Below are positions 1 to 9,265 of a stretch of DNA of 64,000 nt, piece by piece. The stretch is from Myxococcus xanthus. GTDB taxonomy: Bacteria; Myxococcota; Myxococcia; Myxococcales; Myxococcaceae. The stretch covers positions 5,025,001 through 5,089,000 of the forward strand of contig NZ_CP017174.1 in NCBI RefSeq assembly GCF_006402735.1, read 5' to 3'. A program made the translations under genes and the position numbers. Below the pieces are notes generated by a model, which did no database searches, was not told the DNA's origin, and saw nothing but the letters and a program-made list of their open reading frames with translations. Numbering within the stretch: the first letter of the stretch is position 1; each line of letters begins with the position of its first letter.

Positions 1-1
1 G

Positions 2-832
2 CCCGTCCTGGGAATCGCGGGCTACGTGCTCCGTGAGGCGATGTCGCGCAAGTTCATCCTGGCCTTCATGGTGGGCATCACCCTGGTGCTGACCGTGGTG
101 GCGCTGAGCTTGCGCATCGAAGTGGTGGACGGAGCGCTCGCGGCGTCTCGGCTGTTCGGCGAGGAGCTTCGCTCGAGCATCCGCTCCGTCGACGTGGCCC
201 TGCGGCCCGTGTACCAGGCCGCGGCGTTCCTGGTGTTCTACGGCGGCATCCTGTTCGGCATCGTCGCGTGCTCGGACTTCGCGCCGTCGCTGATGTCACC
301 CGGGCGCATCGAGCACCTGCTGGCGCTGCCCATCCAGCGCTGGCACCTGCTGGCGGGGACGTTCCTGGGCGTGATGGTGCTGGCGCTGGGCGGGACGCTG
401 TATGGGACGACGGGGCTGGTGCTCATTTTCGGCGTGAAGGCGGGGTACTGGACGGCGGGGCCGCTCATCGCTGGATTGCTGGCGTGCGTGGGCTTCGCGG
501 CGGTGTACGCGGTGATGCTGACGGCGGCGACGCTGGTGCGCAGCGCGGCGCTGTGCGCGGCCTCCGGCTTCGTCTTCCTGGTGGGAGGAATCATCGCGGG
601 CTACCGGCAGCAGATGACGCCCTTCTTCGAGGAAGGCTTTGGACGCGAAGCCTTCCGGGCAGTGACGCTGGTGTTGCCGCGGCTGTCCGCGCTGGCCGTG
701 GCCGCGGGCGACATCGCCGCGTCCACGCCGTTGGAGGTGCGCTCGCTGGGCTTGCTGTTGCTCGGTGTGCTGGTGTTTGGATTCGGAGCCTTGGCGGTGG
801 GGTTCTGGCGCTTCGAGGGAAAGGATTACTGA
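2..832 (+). CDS. ABC-2 type transporter permease, 5' end outside window
   Basis: Integral membrane protein with about six hydrophobic segments (first just after the opening SRKFILAF motif, last ending shortly before the C-terminal FEGKDY). The layout, with a long polar loop after the first segment and a cluster of four or five segments after it, fits the permease half of an ABC-2 exporter; the ATPase would be expected upstream, outside the window. The reading frame is open to the left edge, and residues PVLGIAGYVLREAMSRKF read as one continuous N-terminus, so the GTG at 26 is probably internal and the true start lies just before base 1. The stop is separated by one base from the ATG of the next gene, so the two are probably co-transcribed. 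Substrate unknown. Confidence 0.75.
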   Translation, partial: PVLGIAGYVLREAMSRKFILAFMVGITLVLTVVALSLRIEVVDGALAASRLFGEELRSSIRSVDVALRPVYQAAAFLVFYGGILFGIVACSDFAPSLMSPGRIEHLLALPIQRWHLLAGTFLGVMVLALGGTLYGTTGLVLIFGVKAGYWTAGPLIAGLLACVGFAAVYAVMLTAATLVRSAALCAASGFVFLVGGIIAGYRQQMTPFFEEGFGREAFRAVTLVLPRLSALAVAAGDIAASTPLEVRSLGLLLLGVLVFGFGALAVGFWRFEGKDY

Positions 833-833
833 C

Positions 834-1946
834 ATGGACAACCGTGGACGCCGCCGGGTGTGGCTCGTCGTGGCGGCGATGCTGTTCGTGGTGGCCGCGG
901 TGTTGATGTTCACCGGGCAGGGTGAAGAGCCCGCCATGGAGACGCCGAAGGTGGAATTCCCCCGGCGGATGCGGGCCCCCGAGCGGGAGCGCGCGGAACG
1001 GCGCCGGACGCATGTCCTGCCCGTGCAGGTGGACGCGGGCACGCAGGAGCGCGCGCGCCCCAGGGACCCCTTGCTGGCCGCCCTGCCCCGCGGCGAGGGC
1101 AAGACGGCGGTGGTCATCGAGGCGAACGCGCTGCGGCACTCGCCCATTGGTGAGCTGCTGCTGGACTGCCTGATGCGGGATGGCGGGAAGCGGCTGCAGG
1201 AGCTGCGGAACCTCAGTGGCGTGGACCCGCTCCAGGACCTGGACCGCCTGGTCATCACCGATGAAGGGATGATGCTGTCAGGCAACTTCGGCAACGCGAA
1301 GTTCAAGGAGCTGCTGGGTGAGCGCGTGTCCATGGACTACGGCGAAGGCGCCCGGGTGTACGAGCCGGGCGACATGACGGTGACGCGGCCGGATGGGAGC
1401 ACGGCGCGTGGCCGGAGCGAGGCCGCGGTGGCGACGTGGAACAACGAGCTGCTGGTGATTGGCAAGTCGCCGGACGAGGTGAAGGCGGTGGTGGACCGGG
1501 TGGAGGGCCGCGGTCCGGACGAGCCCCCCGCCATCTCCGAGGGCAGCACCTACGGGGAGATGTATGGCGTGCTCTCCGTGGACCAGCTCGCGCGGCTGTT
1601 GCCCAAGGAGCAGGCGGAGCTGGCGGACCGCATCCGCCGGGTGGCCCAGAACGTGGAGCTCCACGTGGACGCGAGCGGCGATGTGGCGATGGTCGCCGAG
1701 GTCCGCGGCGCGAATGGCGACGAAGTCACGGACCTGGGCAAGACGCTGGGCGCCGCGCTGAGCATGGCGCGCATCAAGGCGCAGGCCGAAGGCGAGAAGG
1801 ACCTGGCGCAGTTGCTCGACTTCGCGCGCGTCCAGCCGGATGGCACGTCCTTCAAGCTGGAGATGGCGGTGCCGCTCGACGTCATCAAGCAGCGACTGGC
1901 GTTCTGCAAGGAAGAGCGGAGTGCGGCGGAGGCGGCTGAGCGATAG
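834..1946 (+). CDS. Hypothetical membrane-anchored protein next to ABC permease
   Basis: A 370-residue protein with basic N-terminus (MDNRGRRR), one membrane segment at about residues 9-26, and a long, charged, mostly alpha-helical remainder that should lie outside the cytoplasm. The ATG at 834 sits one base after the permease stop, which argues for translational coupling; an in-frame upstream start at 765 would overlap the permease gene and add no plausible signal. I do not recognise a family. Position suggests a periplasmic accessory subunit of the ABC-2 system, as such permease-plus-single-TM protein pairs are common in myxobacteria, but this is inference from context only. Confidence 0.65.
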   Translation: MDNRGRRRVWLVVAAMLFVVAAVLMFTGQGEEPAMETPKVEFPRRMRAPERERAERRRTHVLPVQVDAGTQERARPRDPLLAALPRGEGKTAVVIEANALRHSPIGELLLDCLMRDGGKRLQELRNLSGVDPLQDLDRLVITDEGMMLSGNFGNAKFKELLGERVSMDYGEGARVYEPGDMTVTRPDGSTARGRSEAAVATWNNELLVIGKSPDEVKAVVDRVEGRGPDEPPAISEGSTYGEMYGVLSVDQLARLLPKEQAELADRIRRVAQNVELHVDASGDVAMVAEVRGANGDEVTDLGKTLGAALSMARIKAQAEGEKDLAQLLDFARVQPDGTSFKLEMAVPLDVIKQRLAFCKEERSAAEAAER

Positions 1947-1974
1947 GCCGGGAGTCGTCGCTTGCGCGCTGTCC

Positions 1975-2010
1975 ACGACGCCCCCTGGCCTTCCCGCCTG
2001 GGGGCGTCGT
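1975..2010. terminator. Bidirectional hairpin terminator
   Basis: Perfect 11-bp stem (acgacgccccc at 1975-1985 with its complement at 2000-2010) and 14-nt loop, lying between two convergent genes. There is no clear T-run, so it may be an inefficient or Rho-assisted terminator. Confidence 0.7.
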
Positions 2011-2021
2011 CGTTCCTGGAA

Positions 2022-2489
2022 TCACGGCTGAAGCGACACGCCCACGTCTTCCTGTTCGCGACGGCGCAGCTCCGCCGCGGCCTTCGCCGCGGGGAAGAGT
2101 GTGATGATGATATAGGCGCGGATGATGAGGGCGACGACGGGCACGCGCCCTCCCTCCGTAACGGTATCCACCACCGTGGTGAGCGCATCGGCGATGTACA
2201 GGATGCCGGCGAGGATGGGCGCCGCCCGGGTGCCCCGGTAGGTAAAGAAGCCAAGCACCGCGACCACCACGCCGATGAGGATGGAGCCCAGCCCCATCCC
2301 CACGGCCTCCAGGGCCTCGCTCTCCACCAGCAGCCCGATGACGCCGAGCAAGGTGTTCACCCCGGCCAGGAAGTAGAGCATGTTCGCCGCGCGCGTGACC
2401 TGCTGCGACGGGTCCGTGTCCGAGCCTGGAAGTGCCTCTCCAGTGCCAGCTTCTTCGACCCCACGTGAATCCCCCTCCGTCGACCCCAA
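2022..2489 (-). CDS. Hypothetical four-TM membrane protein
   Basis: 155 residues: a polar acidic N-terminus of ~30 residues, then about four hydrophobic segments (roughly residues 37-56, 63-82, 88-104, 118-134) and a short charged C-terminus. No recognised domain. It lies downstream of, and on the same strand as, a zinc-finger membrane protein that also contains myxobacterial-style helical segments; the gap is about 95 bp, so they may share a transcript. The start is taken at the first ATG of the frame; a shorter protein starting near the first membrane segment is possible. Confidence 0.6.
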   Translation of the reverse strand: MGSTEGDSRGVEEAGTGEALPGSDTDPSQQVTRAANMLYFLAGVNTLLGVIGLLVESEALEAVGMGLGSILIGVVVAVLGFFTYRGTRAAPILAGILYIADALTTVVDTVTEGGRVPVVALIIRAYIIITLFPAAKAAAELRRREQEDVGVSLQP

Positions 2490-2583
2490 ACCGGGTCAGG
2501 GGGCGCAGCTAGCTGTCCTATGGATGACATTGCAAAGTCACGGGCGATTTCAGGCGGCGCCGTGGCGAAGCCCCGGGGCCGGC

Positions 2584-2943
2584 TCAGCCTCGCAGGGCCA
2601 CGCCGAGGCCGATGATGACCAGCATGGCAACATGGAACCAGCCGACGTTGCGAGCGAGCACGGCCCATCCCTCCCCTGAGCCAGGAGCGGCACCGCGCCG
2701 GATGGCCGCCAGCTCCTGGTAGCCCAGCACGAGCCCCACGAGCCCCGGCACGAACTCGATGAACCCCACCGTGGCGAAGATGAGCGCCAGCGTGGCGCGT
2801 TTGGAGGGTTTCTCTCCCAGCGCGACGGTGTGGCAGTGAAGGCAGAGCATGCGCCCCACCTGCCACCTGCGGCAGCCTTCACACAAGAAGGTGCCGCAGC
2901 GGCTGCACGTCCCCTCCGCGGGCCTCTCGGGATGTCCGTACAT
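2584..2943 (-). CDS. Small zinc-ribbon plus membrane-helix protein
   Basis: 119 residues. The N-terminus holds a B-box-like metal site: CSRC at about residues 15-18, CEGC at 22-25 and CLHC at 34-37 followed by H, i.e. four cysteine pairs or CxxC-type ligands in 40 residues. The rest is two or three membrane helices with a GYQEL-type loop typical of DUF4190-like proteins. Such 'zinc finger plus DUF4190' proteins are frequent in myxobacteria, with unknown role. Start ATG at 2943 is the only one that keeps the zinc site intact. Function not known. Confidence 0.7.
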   Translation of the reverse strand: MYGHPERPAEGTCSRCGTFLCEGCRRWQVGRMLCLHCHTVALGEKPSKRATLALIFATVGFIEFVPGLVGLVLGYQELAAIRRGAAPGSGEGWAVLARNVGWFHVAMLVIIGLGVALRG

Positions 2944-3031
2944 GGGAACAGGGCGTGACCCGGCCGCTCTTGATCACCGCCCCATGACAGAGACAGTCCT
3001 CGCGGCTGGCTTTCCCTGAAGAATTACACCC

Positions 3032-3037
3032 TATAAT
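3032..3037 (+). promoter_or_regulatory. Candidate -10 box upstream of Ig-repeat lipoprotein gene
   Basis: Perfect TATAAT in otherwise GC-rich DNA, about 150 bp before the start codon at 3188. No good -35 element is visible at the usual distance, so the call is tentative. Confidence 0.3.
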
Positions 3038-3187
3038 GACAGGCACTAATAGAGCGGGCCCTCACCAGGGCTCGGTCGCGACATCCACTCCCCTCCCCTG
3101 GCGCGCCCCAGCCGATTGTTTGATATATCGTTGCGCGCTGCCGCTCTCAATTCCATGCGAGCACAGCCTCCTCAAGGGAGAATCCAC

Positions 3188-4852
3188 ATGCGCATCGTTT
3201 CGAAAGGGGCCCGTGGCCTTTCCGCACTGATTGGCGCGGCGGCCCTGGCATCCATCGGTTGTGGTGATGTCCCGGACGCGTCGGAGAGCTCCCAGGCCGA
3301 GCTCCTGCAGACAAGCGCGCCTCTGGATTGCCTCTCCTCCATCAAACCGGAGCGGGAGCTGCTCATCCAGGATGCGACCGTGCTGAATGACCCGGTGCGT
3401 ACGGCCTGGTCCGGAGCGATGCCCAAGGTGCGCGGGGCCGCGGACGGCGCGTGGAGCTTCGGCCGACGACTGGCGGAGATGAGCGGCGACGTCGCTCCCT
3501 CCGAGTTCGTCCGCGACGGGCTCCAGCGGGGTGCGGAACAGGACGCGGTCGCACGCACGCTCGTGCCCCAGCTCCTCGAAGCGTGGCCAAGACTCGCGGA
3601 TGGCACCCTGGACATGACGAAGGCGCCGCTGCGGCTGAAGGCCATCGTCAACCACGTGGACACCCACAATTCGGACCGGCACAGCGCTGGCGAGGGCCAC
3701 CTGGTCTTCGATGCAATCGATGCGGACGGCAAGCCGCTGCCCCTCACCGCCACCCTCGTGTACGACCTGCCGGCATCCAAGCCCTCGGACGCGCTCCACT
3801 GGGCCCGGCAATGGCATGCACTCGCCACGCAGACTCCGGGTACGGAGGCATTCAACACCACCCTCCAGGCCGTCACCGACCGATTCACCGCCGCCCCAGG
3901 CCGGCTCCAGGTGAGCACGACGGAATCGGTCCTCGACTCAGCGCGCTCGAAATCCACCGACGCGCGGCGCCTCGCGAAGGACTTCGGAAACCTGCTGTGT
4001 ACCGATAGCGCAGCCCCTACCGTGACGCTCCTCTCGCCGAGCCCGGGCAGTGCCGTGCGCGGCACCATCACCCTGGCGGCGAGCGCCTACGATGACGTCG
4101 GCGTCACGCGCGTGGACTTCTTCTCAGGGTCCACCCTCATCGCCTCCGACACCCAGCCCCCTTTCATCGTGGACTGGGACACGACGACGTCCGCCTCCGG
4201 CACCCAGGCGCTGACAGCCCAGGCCTTCGACGCGGACGGCAACATGGGCATCTCCGACCCGGTGAGCGTCATGGTGGACAACTTCGCTCCCATCATTCTT
4301 TCGGGCACGCCCCAGTACAACCCACAGACCCTGAACTACGTGCGCGGCAACATCACCGTGGGCTGGTCCGTGACGGACCAGTCCCTCTCAGGCGTGGTCC
4401 TGGCCGAGTTCTTCCAGGAGGGGTACCTCAAGGGCTCGCTGACGAGCCCCACCAGCTTTGGGTACACCTTCGCGTGGGACACGCGGGTGCTGGCCAATCG
4501 CCCCTACAGCCTGACCCTCCGCGCGACTGACAGGGCAGGCAATGTCGCGATGCACACCCGTTCGCTGATCGTCGACAACGCGCCGCCCACGTCCGTCCTG
4601 ACCGCACCGGCCAACGGAGACGTCGTCAGTGGTGTCGTCACGCTGGCTGCCAATGCGAGTGACAGCCAATCGCTCTACTACGTCGCCTTCGAGATCGACG
4701 GTGTCATCCAGACACCCTATTCGACCACCGCGCCCTTCACCCGTACGTGGGACACGACGGGCAAGTCCGGCACGCACGTCATTGTCGCCATCGCGTATGA
4801 CCGCGCGGGCAACAGCCAACGCAGCAACGCAGTGACGGTCACCGTTCCGTGA
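3188..4852 (+). CDS. Lipoprotein with three bacterial Ig-like repeats
   Basis: 554 residues. Type II signal peptide (MRIVSKGARGL..., lipobox ending ASIGC), so a lipoprotein probably on the cell surface or in the outer membrane. Residues ~30-270 are a unique region; the C-terminal half holds three Ig-like domains of the kind that begin 'P.V.L.SP..G..V.G...L.A.A.DD..V..V.F...G' (starts near residues 278, 375 and 467), each ending in a DNxxP linker. This architecture is common in myxobacterial extracellular proteins and suggests adhesion or display; the unique N-terminal region is not recognised. Start ATG 3188 has AAGGGAG eight bases upstream; the longer in-frame start at 3116 lacks both signal and SD. 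Confidence 0.8.
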   Translation: MRIVSKGARGLSALIGAAALASIGCGDVPDASESSQAELLQTSAPLDCLSSIKPERELLIQDATVLNDPVRTAWSGAMPKVRGAADGAWSFGRRLAEMSGDVAPSEFVRDGLQRGAEQDAVARTLVPQLLEAWPRLADGTLDMTKAPLRLKAIVNHVDTHNSDRHSAGEGHLVFDAIDADGKPLPLTATLVYDLPASKPSDALHWARQWHALATQTPGTEAFNTTLQAVTDRFTAAPGRLQVSTTESVLDSARSKSTDARRLAKDFGNLLCTDSAAPTVTLLSPSPGSAVRGTITLAASAYDDVGVTRVDFFSGSTLIASDTQPPFIVDWDTTTSASGTQALTAQAFDADGNMGISDPVSVMVDNFAPIILSGTPQYNPQTLNYVRGNITVGWSVTDQSLSGVVLAEFFQEGYLKGSLTSPTSFGYTFAWDTRVLANRPYSLTLRATDRAGNVAMHTRSLIVDNAPPTSVLTAPANGDVVSGVVTLAANASDSQSLYYVAFEIDGVIQTPYSTTAPFTRTWDTTGKSGTHVIVAIAYDRAGNSQRSNAVTVTVP

Positions 4853-4919
4853 GCCACAGGCGGGCACTGACGCCTCGGTAGCCCCCCTGGTCTCACCTTG
4901 TCCGGGTGCCCCGTCGAAG

Positions 4920-4946
4920 GGCCGCGCCAGACCTGCTGGCGCGGCC
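4920..4946 (+). terminator. Hairpin terminator after Ig lipoprotein
   Basis: 11-bp perfect stem (4920-4930 with 4936-4946), 5-nt loop, followed by tctctt. It immediately precedes a decayed IS66 end. Confidence 0.7.
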
Positions 4947-4953
4947 TCTCTTC

Positions 4954-5345
4954 GTAACCGTCCGGCGAATGACGTGGCGTGAGATGTTGAAGACGGTTGG
5001 GTGCCGTGCTCGGCGAGCGCTGCAAAAGGACTGGGCGAGAAGGCATGGTCCGGCGTGAGCCACCAGGGAGCGCCGGCGATGCTCGGCGGAAGGCCCCTCC
5101 CCTCGTTGGAGCACCCATGCAATCGCCGCGACAGTACAATGCGCCCGCACTCTTCACCCTGTCGACCCTGCTGTATGTGGTGATTGGCGTCCCCGCCTGC
5201 ACTGCCTGTGTCCTCTTCCTCTCCGGTGTCTTCGTCACGTTCCTCGTGGGAGGGCTGAGTCAAGCGGCTCGGCGACGCGTCGCCGCTTCCATTCGTCGGA
5301 CAGCAGCTCACCGATGCGTGAGTTGGGATGCGTCTGCACGCTCGG
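4954..5345 (-). mobile_element. Decayed IS66-family right end
   Basis: Begins with gtaaccgtccggc, the inverted-repeat motif that starts the complete IS66 element at 28444, followed by the same ~60-bp subterminal sequence in diverged form. A second block at about 5257-5345 matches the 3' end of the IS66 tnpC gene (the stretch reading gcttccattcgtcgg...gatgcgtgagttgg...). The ~200 bp between the blocks does not match. No transposase remains. Orientation is as in the complete copy (tnpC would be on the minus strand). Confidence 0.6.
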
Positions 5346-5380
5346 GGCTTGGTCGATGGCTGTGCTGGCGCATTGCTTGA
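5117..5380 (+). CDS. Small hydrophobic ORF, C-terminus made of IS66 relic
   Basis: 87 residues with one long hydrophobic stretch (about residues 12-45, including ACTAC) after a short polar start, GGAG a few bases upstream of the ATG. From about residue 48 the frame is read through the decayed IS66 end, so if this was a gene its C-terminus has been replaced. It may equally be a chance reading frame. Confidence 0.25.
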   Translation: MQSPRQYNAPALFTLSTLLYVVIGVPACTACVLFLSGVFVTFLVGGLSQAARRRVAASIRRTAAHRCVSWDASARSGLGRWLCWRIA

Positions 5381-5534
5381 CTGCCGCTGGCAGCTTGATC
5401 CACCTGTCCACTGAACCCGGGCAACTTCACCTGCGAGCCACCACCGACGGCACCACAGGGTGCCCAGGCAGGTCTGCGCCCGTTTTGCAGGGACTGCTTG
5501 CTATCCCACCTGCCGTCCGTGCCAGTCTGGCCGG

Positions 5535-7862
5535 ATGAACCGCGTCCTCCTGCTGGCCGGACTGTTGAGCCTCGTTGCGTGCAAGGGCTCCAACGAGCCA
5601 AACACCAACGCCGGAGGCCCTAACAACCCAGGGGAGCCCGGGGGGCCCGGTGGGAACCTGGGCGCCGCGTGCGTGGTGCAGTCGGTGCTCGCCGAGCGCT
5701 GCGCCAGCTGTCACGGCGCGCTGCCGACCCAGGGGGCGACGATGCCGCTGCGCACCCTGCACGACATGCGGGTGAGTTCGGTGATGGATGGGAGGCTCAG
5801 CAACGCCCAGCGCGCGCTCATCCGCATGCGCGACGACGCGTCTCCGATGCCGCCGGCCCCGCATGAGCGCGCGAGCGCAGCCGACCTCGCCGCGCTCGAG
5901 ACCTGGATCGGGGAGGGGATGCCCCTCTGCAGTGGCACGGGCGGCCCGCCCGTGACCGTAGTGCCCGAGCCCAACCTGCTCGATCAGTCTGTGCTCTTCA
6001 GTTGCACCGAAGGCGTGCGCTCGGAGGCGCCGACGCGCATCCGCCGCTTGAACCGGCGCGAGTTCACCCGCAACGTCGGTGGCTCGGTCGAGCGCAGCTG
6101 GACCGGGTTCAGCTTCTACGACAACCCGCTCGATCCCAGCGCCATGGAGCAGTACAGCTCCTGGGCCACGGACGAGACGCTGGACGAGGCCACGGTGGAG
6201 CTCTTCCTGCCGGTGGTCGGCGCGGCCGCCGCGCCGTGGACGATGAACTACCCGGACGGCAACCGGATGGAGCGTGTCTACACCAACAGACGCTTCAGCT
6301 GCATGTTCGACGACGCGAACCCGAGCGACACCTGCAAGCGATTCCACCTTGGCCAGATGCTCGAGTTCGGCGTCTTCTTCCGCCCGCCCACCGAGGATGA
6401 ACTCACGCGCCTCACCGCCTTCGCGACCACGGTCATCGGGCAGGAGCCGAGCCACTCCCCGCGAAACCGCGCGGACTCCATCACGCGGATCTCCAACGCC
6501 GCGTGGATGATGACCGGCGCCATGTTCCGCCGCGAGATGGGCGGTGAGCTTGCCGACGGTCGCGTGGAGCTGACCAGCCTTGAGCTGGGCTCGCAGCTGG
6601 CCTACGCGCTGGCGGGGCGCGCGCCCTCGGCTACGCCGAGCTTCGTGTGGCCGTACTTCTCCGCGCCCCTCGAGGGGCATCTGGCGGACGTGGCGACCGC
6701 CGCGAAGGATGGCTCGCTCAAGCAGGATGCGACGACCACCGCCCTGATCGAGAAGTACCTGGGCGGCGTCGACGCCAACCAGAACGGGACACCGCGCTTC
6801 GATCTGGTGCAGGACTACAACGAGGAGCAGCGCTCCAAGCGCGGACATTACTGGCTGGGTGACGGCGTCGCGGGCTTCTTCCGCGAGTGGCTCGGCTACG
6901 CGCACGTGGCCGCGGCGTTCAAGGAGTCCCCGGCGGCGACCTCGCGCTTCGAACTCGAGGGGCTCGGCTACATCAGCTCGGTCTCGTACGACAACCTGCT
7001 CACCAACTTCCATCCGCTGGAGCCGACCTTCATCCAGCAGTTCGACGATCTGATCGCGCGGGTGGTCGTCGAGGATCAGGACGTACTGGCGAACCTGCTC
7101 ACCACGCGCACCTTCTACGTGCCCTCCATGCAGCACGCGGCGTACGACTCGCACAAGGGCCTCTCGCATCCCTACAACGTCAGCGAGATCCTCCCGGCGA
7201 CCGTCGCGGGCCGCTGGAAGACGCTGCCTGCCACCGAGCGCGCGGGCGTGCTGACCCACCCGGTGTGGCTGGCCGCGCACGGCGGCAACTTCGAGGACGA
7301 TCCGTCCATCGTCCACCGCGGCAAATGGGTGCGCGAGAACCTCCTGTGCGGCTTCGTCCCACCGCTCAGCAGCGTGCAGGTGGCAGCCCAGGTTGGCGCT
7401 CACGCTGCCGACAAGAACGCGCGCCGCCGCCTGCAGGAGGCGACGGCCGGATCGCAGTGTCAGGGCTGTCACCGACTGATGGAGCCGCTCGGCCTGCCCT
7501 TCGAGATCTACAACCACGCGGGCTTCCTGCGCGCGCGGGATCGCTCGCCCAGCGGAGGCTGGACCACGCCGGACGGAAGCTCGACGCTCACGTCGATGCC
7601 GGAACCCGGGCTGGACGGCCCGGTGCGCGACGCGGTGGAGTTGAGCGAGCGCCTGGCGACCTCGCAGCACGTGAAACGCTGCTTCCTGCGACAGGCCTTC
7701 CGCTACTTCATGGGCCGCCCGGAGAACCCGAGCGACGCATGTACGCTGACACAGATGGAGCAGGCCTATGATCAGAACAACGGCTCGTTCTCCAAGATGC
7801 TGACCACGCTGATGACCAGCGACACCTGGAAGACGCGGCGTGTGCCGCAGGCTGGAGAGTAA
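5535..7862 (+). CDS. DUF1592/DUF1588/DUF1585 cytochrome-like lipoprotein
   Basis: 775 residues. Lipoprotein signal (MNRVLLLAGLLSLVAC), a Gly/Pro/Asn linker, then a cytochrome c-like domain with heme motif CASCH at residue 56. The central part (RLNRREFTRNV and on) and the following blocks match the DUF1592, DUF1588 and DUF1585 series known from Planctomycetes and myxobacteria; DUF1588/1585 carries a second heme-like motif CQGCH at residue 642, followed by the usual PLGLPFE and a C-terminal FRYFMGR...D segment. Likely an exported redox protein. Start ATG 5535 is chosen for its signal peptide; the frame is open further upstream. Five bases after its stop begins the DUF1552 partner, the usual pairing. 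The substrate of this family is unknown. Confidence 0.85.
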   Translation: MNRVLLLAGLLSLVACKGSNEPNTNAGGPNNPGEPGGPGGNLGAACVVQSVLAERCASCHGALPTQGATMPLRTLHDMRVSSVMDGRLSNAQRALIRMRDDASPMPPAPHERASAADLAALETWIGEGMPLCSGTGGPPVTVVPEPNLLDQSVLFSCTEGVRSEAPTRIRRLNRREFTRNVGGSVERSWTGFSFYDNPLDPSAMEQYSSWATDETLDEATVELFLPVVGAAAAPWTMNYPDGNRMERVYTNRRFSCMFDDANPSDTCKRFHLGQMLEFGVFFRPPTEDELTRLTAFATTVIGQEPSHSPRNRADSITRISNAAWMMTGAMFRREMGGELADGRVELTSLELGSQLAYALAGRAPSATPSFVWPYFSAPLEGHLADVATAAKDGSLKQDATTTALIEKYLGGVDANQNGTPRFDLVQDYNEEQRSKRGHYWLGDGVAGFFREWLGYAHVAAAFKESPAATSRFELEGLGYISSVSYDNLLTNFHPLEPTFIQQFDDLIARVVVEDQDVLANLLTTRTFYVPSMQHAAYDSHKGLSHPYNVSEILPATVAGRWKTLPATERAGVLTHPVWLAAHGGNFEDDPSIVHRGKWVRENLLCGFVPPLSSVQVAAQVGAHAADKNARRRLQEATAGSQCQGCHRLMEPLGLPFEIYNHAGFLRARDRSPSGGWTTPDGSSTLTSMPEPGLDGPVRDAVELSERLATSQHVKRCFLRQAFRYFMGRPENPSDACTLTQMEQAYDQNNGSFSKMLTTLMTSDTWKTRRVPQAGE

Positions 7863-7867
7863 CTGCC

Positions 7868-9265
7868 ATGTTCTCGCGACGAACCGTCCTGAAGGGCATG
7901 GCCGCCGGCCTCTTCGCGCCCTACTTCCACGACGTCTACGCCCAGTCGTCAGCGTTGCCGGCACGCCTGGTGCTGGTCCTCGAGTGCAATGGCGTCTACC
8001 CCCGCGCGCTCCTGAGCACGGGCACCCGCGCGGCGCTGGGGGGGCGCGCCAACACCTCCGACCGCATCTTCTGGGACGCGTACAAGGACACGCCGCTGGT
8101 GCGCGAGGGCGACAATCTCGCCAGCGCGATCAGTCTCGGGCCGCTGGCGGCGTCTTCCGGCAACATCGACCTGGTGAACCGCTCCGCCGTGCTGCTGGGG
8201 CTCTCGAACCTCATCGCGGGCGGCGGGCACTCCAGCGGGACGGGCGGGCTGAGCTGCGCGGTGAACGGCGCGGGCGCGACCTTCGACGCGGTGATCGCAC
8301 CTCGCCTGCGCCGTGGTGCACCGTTCGACGTGCTGCGCCTGGGCACCAGCTCCGCGCGCGTGTCGATCGTGTACGAGACCTGCGCGCTCGGACCACGCAA
8401 GCCCGCGGGCATCATCGTCAACCCGTCGCTCGCGTTCGACAGCACCTTCGGCTCGCTGCTCGGCGGCTCGACGAACGGGCGCGATCGCAAGATGCTCTTC
8501 GACTTCGCGCTGGCCGACTCGCGGAAGGCACTGGCGGAGTTCAGCGGCAACTCCAACGAGCGGCTGAAACTGGAGCGCTACGTCTCCTCGCTCGAGTCGC
8601 TGCGCACGCGGGAGGATCAGCTCGAAGGCATGGCGGAACGCGTGCGGCCCTACCTGCCACTGGCACCGAAGGACAACCCGCTCATCACCGGCGCGGGCTC
8701 ACCGCCCGACTCGTTGAAGTGGTTCGAGGCGCAGTTCCAGATCGCCACGGCGTCCCTCCTGGGCGGGCTGACGAACACGGTGGTGCTGGCGACGGGTACC
8801 TCGGGCTTTGACGTGGCCTACGGCCCGGACGTGACCGACATCCCGCGACACAGCTTGCAGCACGGCCTGGATGCGGGGCAGAACTGGGATCGCGTCGCCG
8901 AGGTCACCCGCCGTCACGTGCAACTGGTGGCGAACCTGGCGAGGACGCTGGCCGCCACGCCCGAGGTCGGCGCGAGCGGCTCGATGTTGGATCACACCGC
9001 GATCGTCTTCATGTCCGACAACGGCGAGCAGCACCACTCGACCTCGCGTGAGTGGCCGAAGCTCGTGGTGGGCGGCAACGCGCTGGGCCTGAAGACCGAC
9101 GGGCGCACGGTCGTGTACCCAAAGTACGACGCGGCCCGGAACCGGCAGGTCTCGAACCTCTTCAACACGCTCGGCCACGCGTTCGGAGACGCGGACTTCA
9201 ACACCTTCGGGCAGGAGGGCAGCACGCGCATCGCGCCGGGACCGCTGAGCGAGCTGTATGGCTGA
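7868..9265 (+). CDS. DUF1552 exported protein, Tat-type signal
   Basis: 465 residues. N-terminus has SRRTVLKGMAAG, a twin-arginine signal, followed by the DUF1552 fold (a sulfatase/DUF1501-like arrangement with 'GHSSGTGGLSC' near residue 118 and 'MSDNGEQHHS' near 382). DUF1552 proteins are almost always encoded beside DUF1592/1588/1585 proteins, as here with a 5-bp gap, so the two probably work together in the periplasm or on the surface. Tat export suggests it folds, perhaps around a cofactor or metal, before translocation. The biochemical activity of the family is not established. Confidence 0.85.
   Translation: MFSRRTVLKGMAAGLFAPYFHDVYAQSSALPARLVLVLECNGVYPRALLSTGTRAALGGRANTSDRIFWDAYKDTPLVREGDNLASAISLGPLAASSGNIDLVNRSAVLLGLSNLIAGGGHSSGTGGLSCAVNGAGATFDAVIAPRLRRGAPFDVLRLGTSSARVSIVYETCALGPRKPAGIIVNPSLAFDSTFGSLLGGSTNGRDRKMLFDFALADSRKALAEFSGNSNERLKLERYVSSLESLRTREDQLEGMAERVRPYLPLAPKDNPLITGAGSPPDSLKWFEAQFQIATASLLGGLTNTVVLATGTSGFDVAYGPDVTDIPRHSLQHGLDAGQNWDRVAEVTRRHVQLVANLARTLAATPEVGASGSMLDHTAIVFMSDNGEQHHSTSREWPKLVVGGNALGLKTDGRTVVYPKYDAARNRQVSNLFNTLGHAFGDADFNTFGQEGSTRIAPGPLSELYG

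Noticed and set aside
5427-7964. Minus-strand open frame of about 845 codons opposite the DUF1592-type gene
   Set aside because: Mirror of a strongly recognisable gene (two CxxCH motifs, lipobox); long antisense frames are normal at this GC content.
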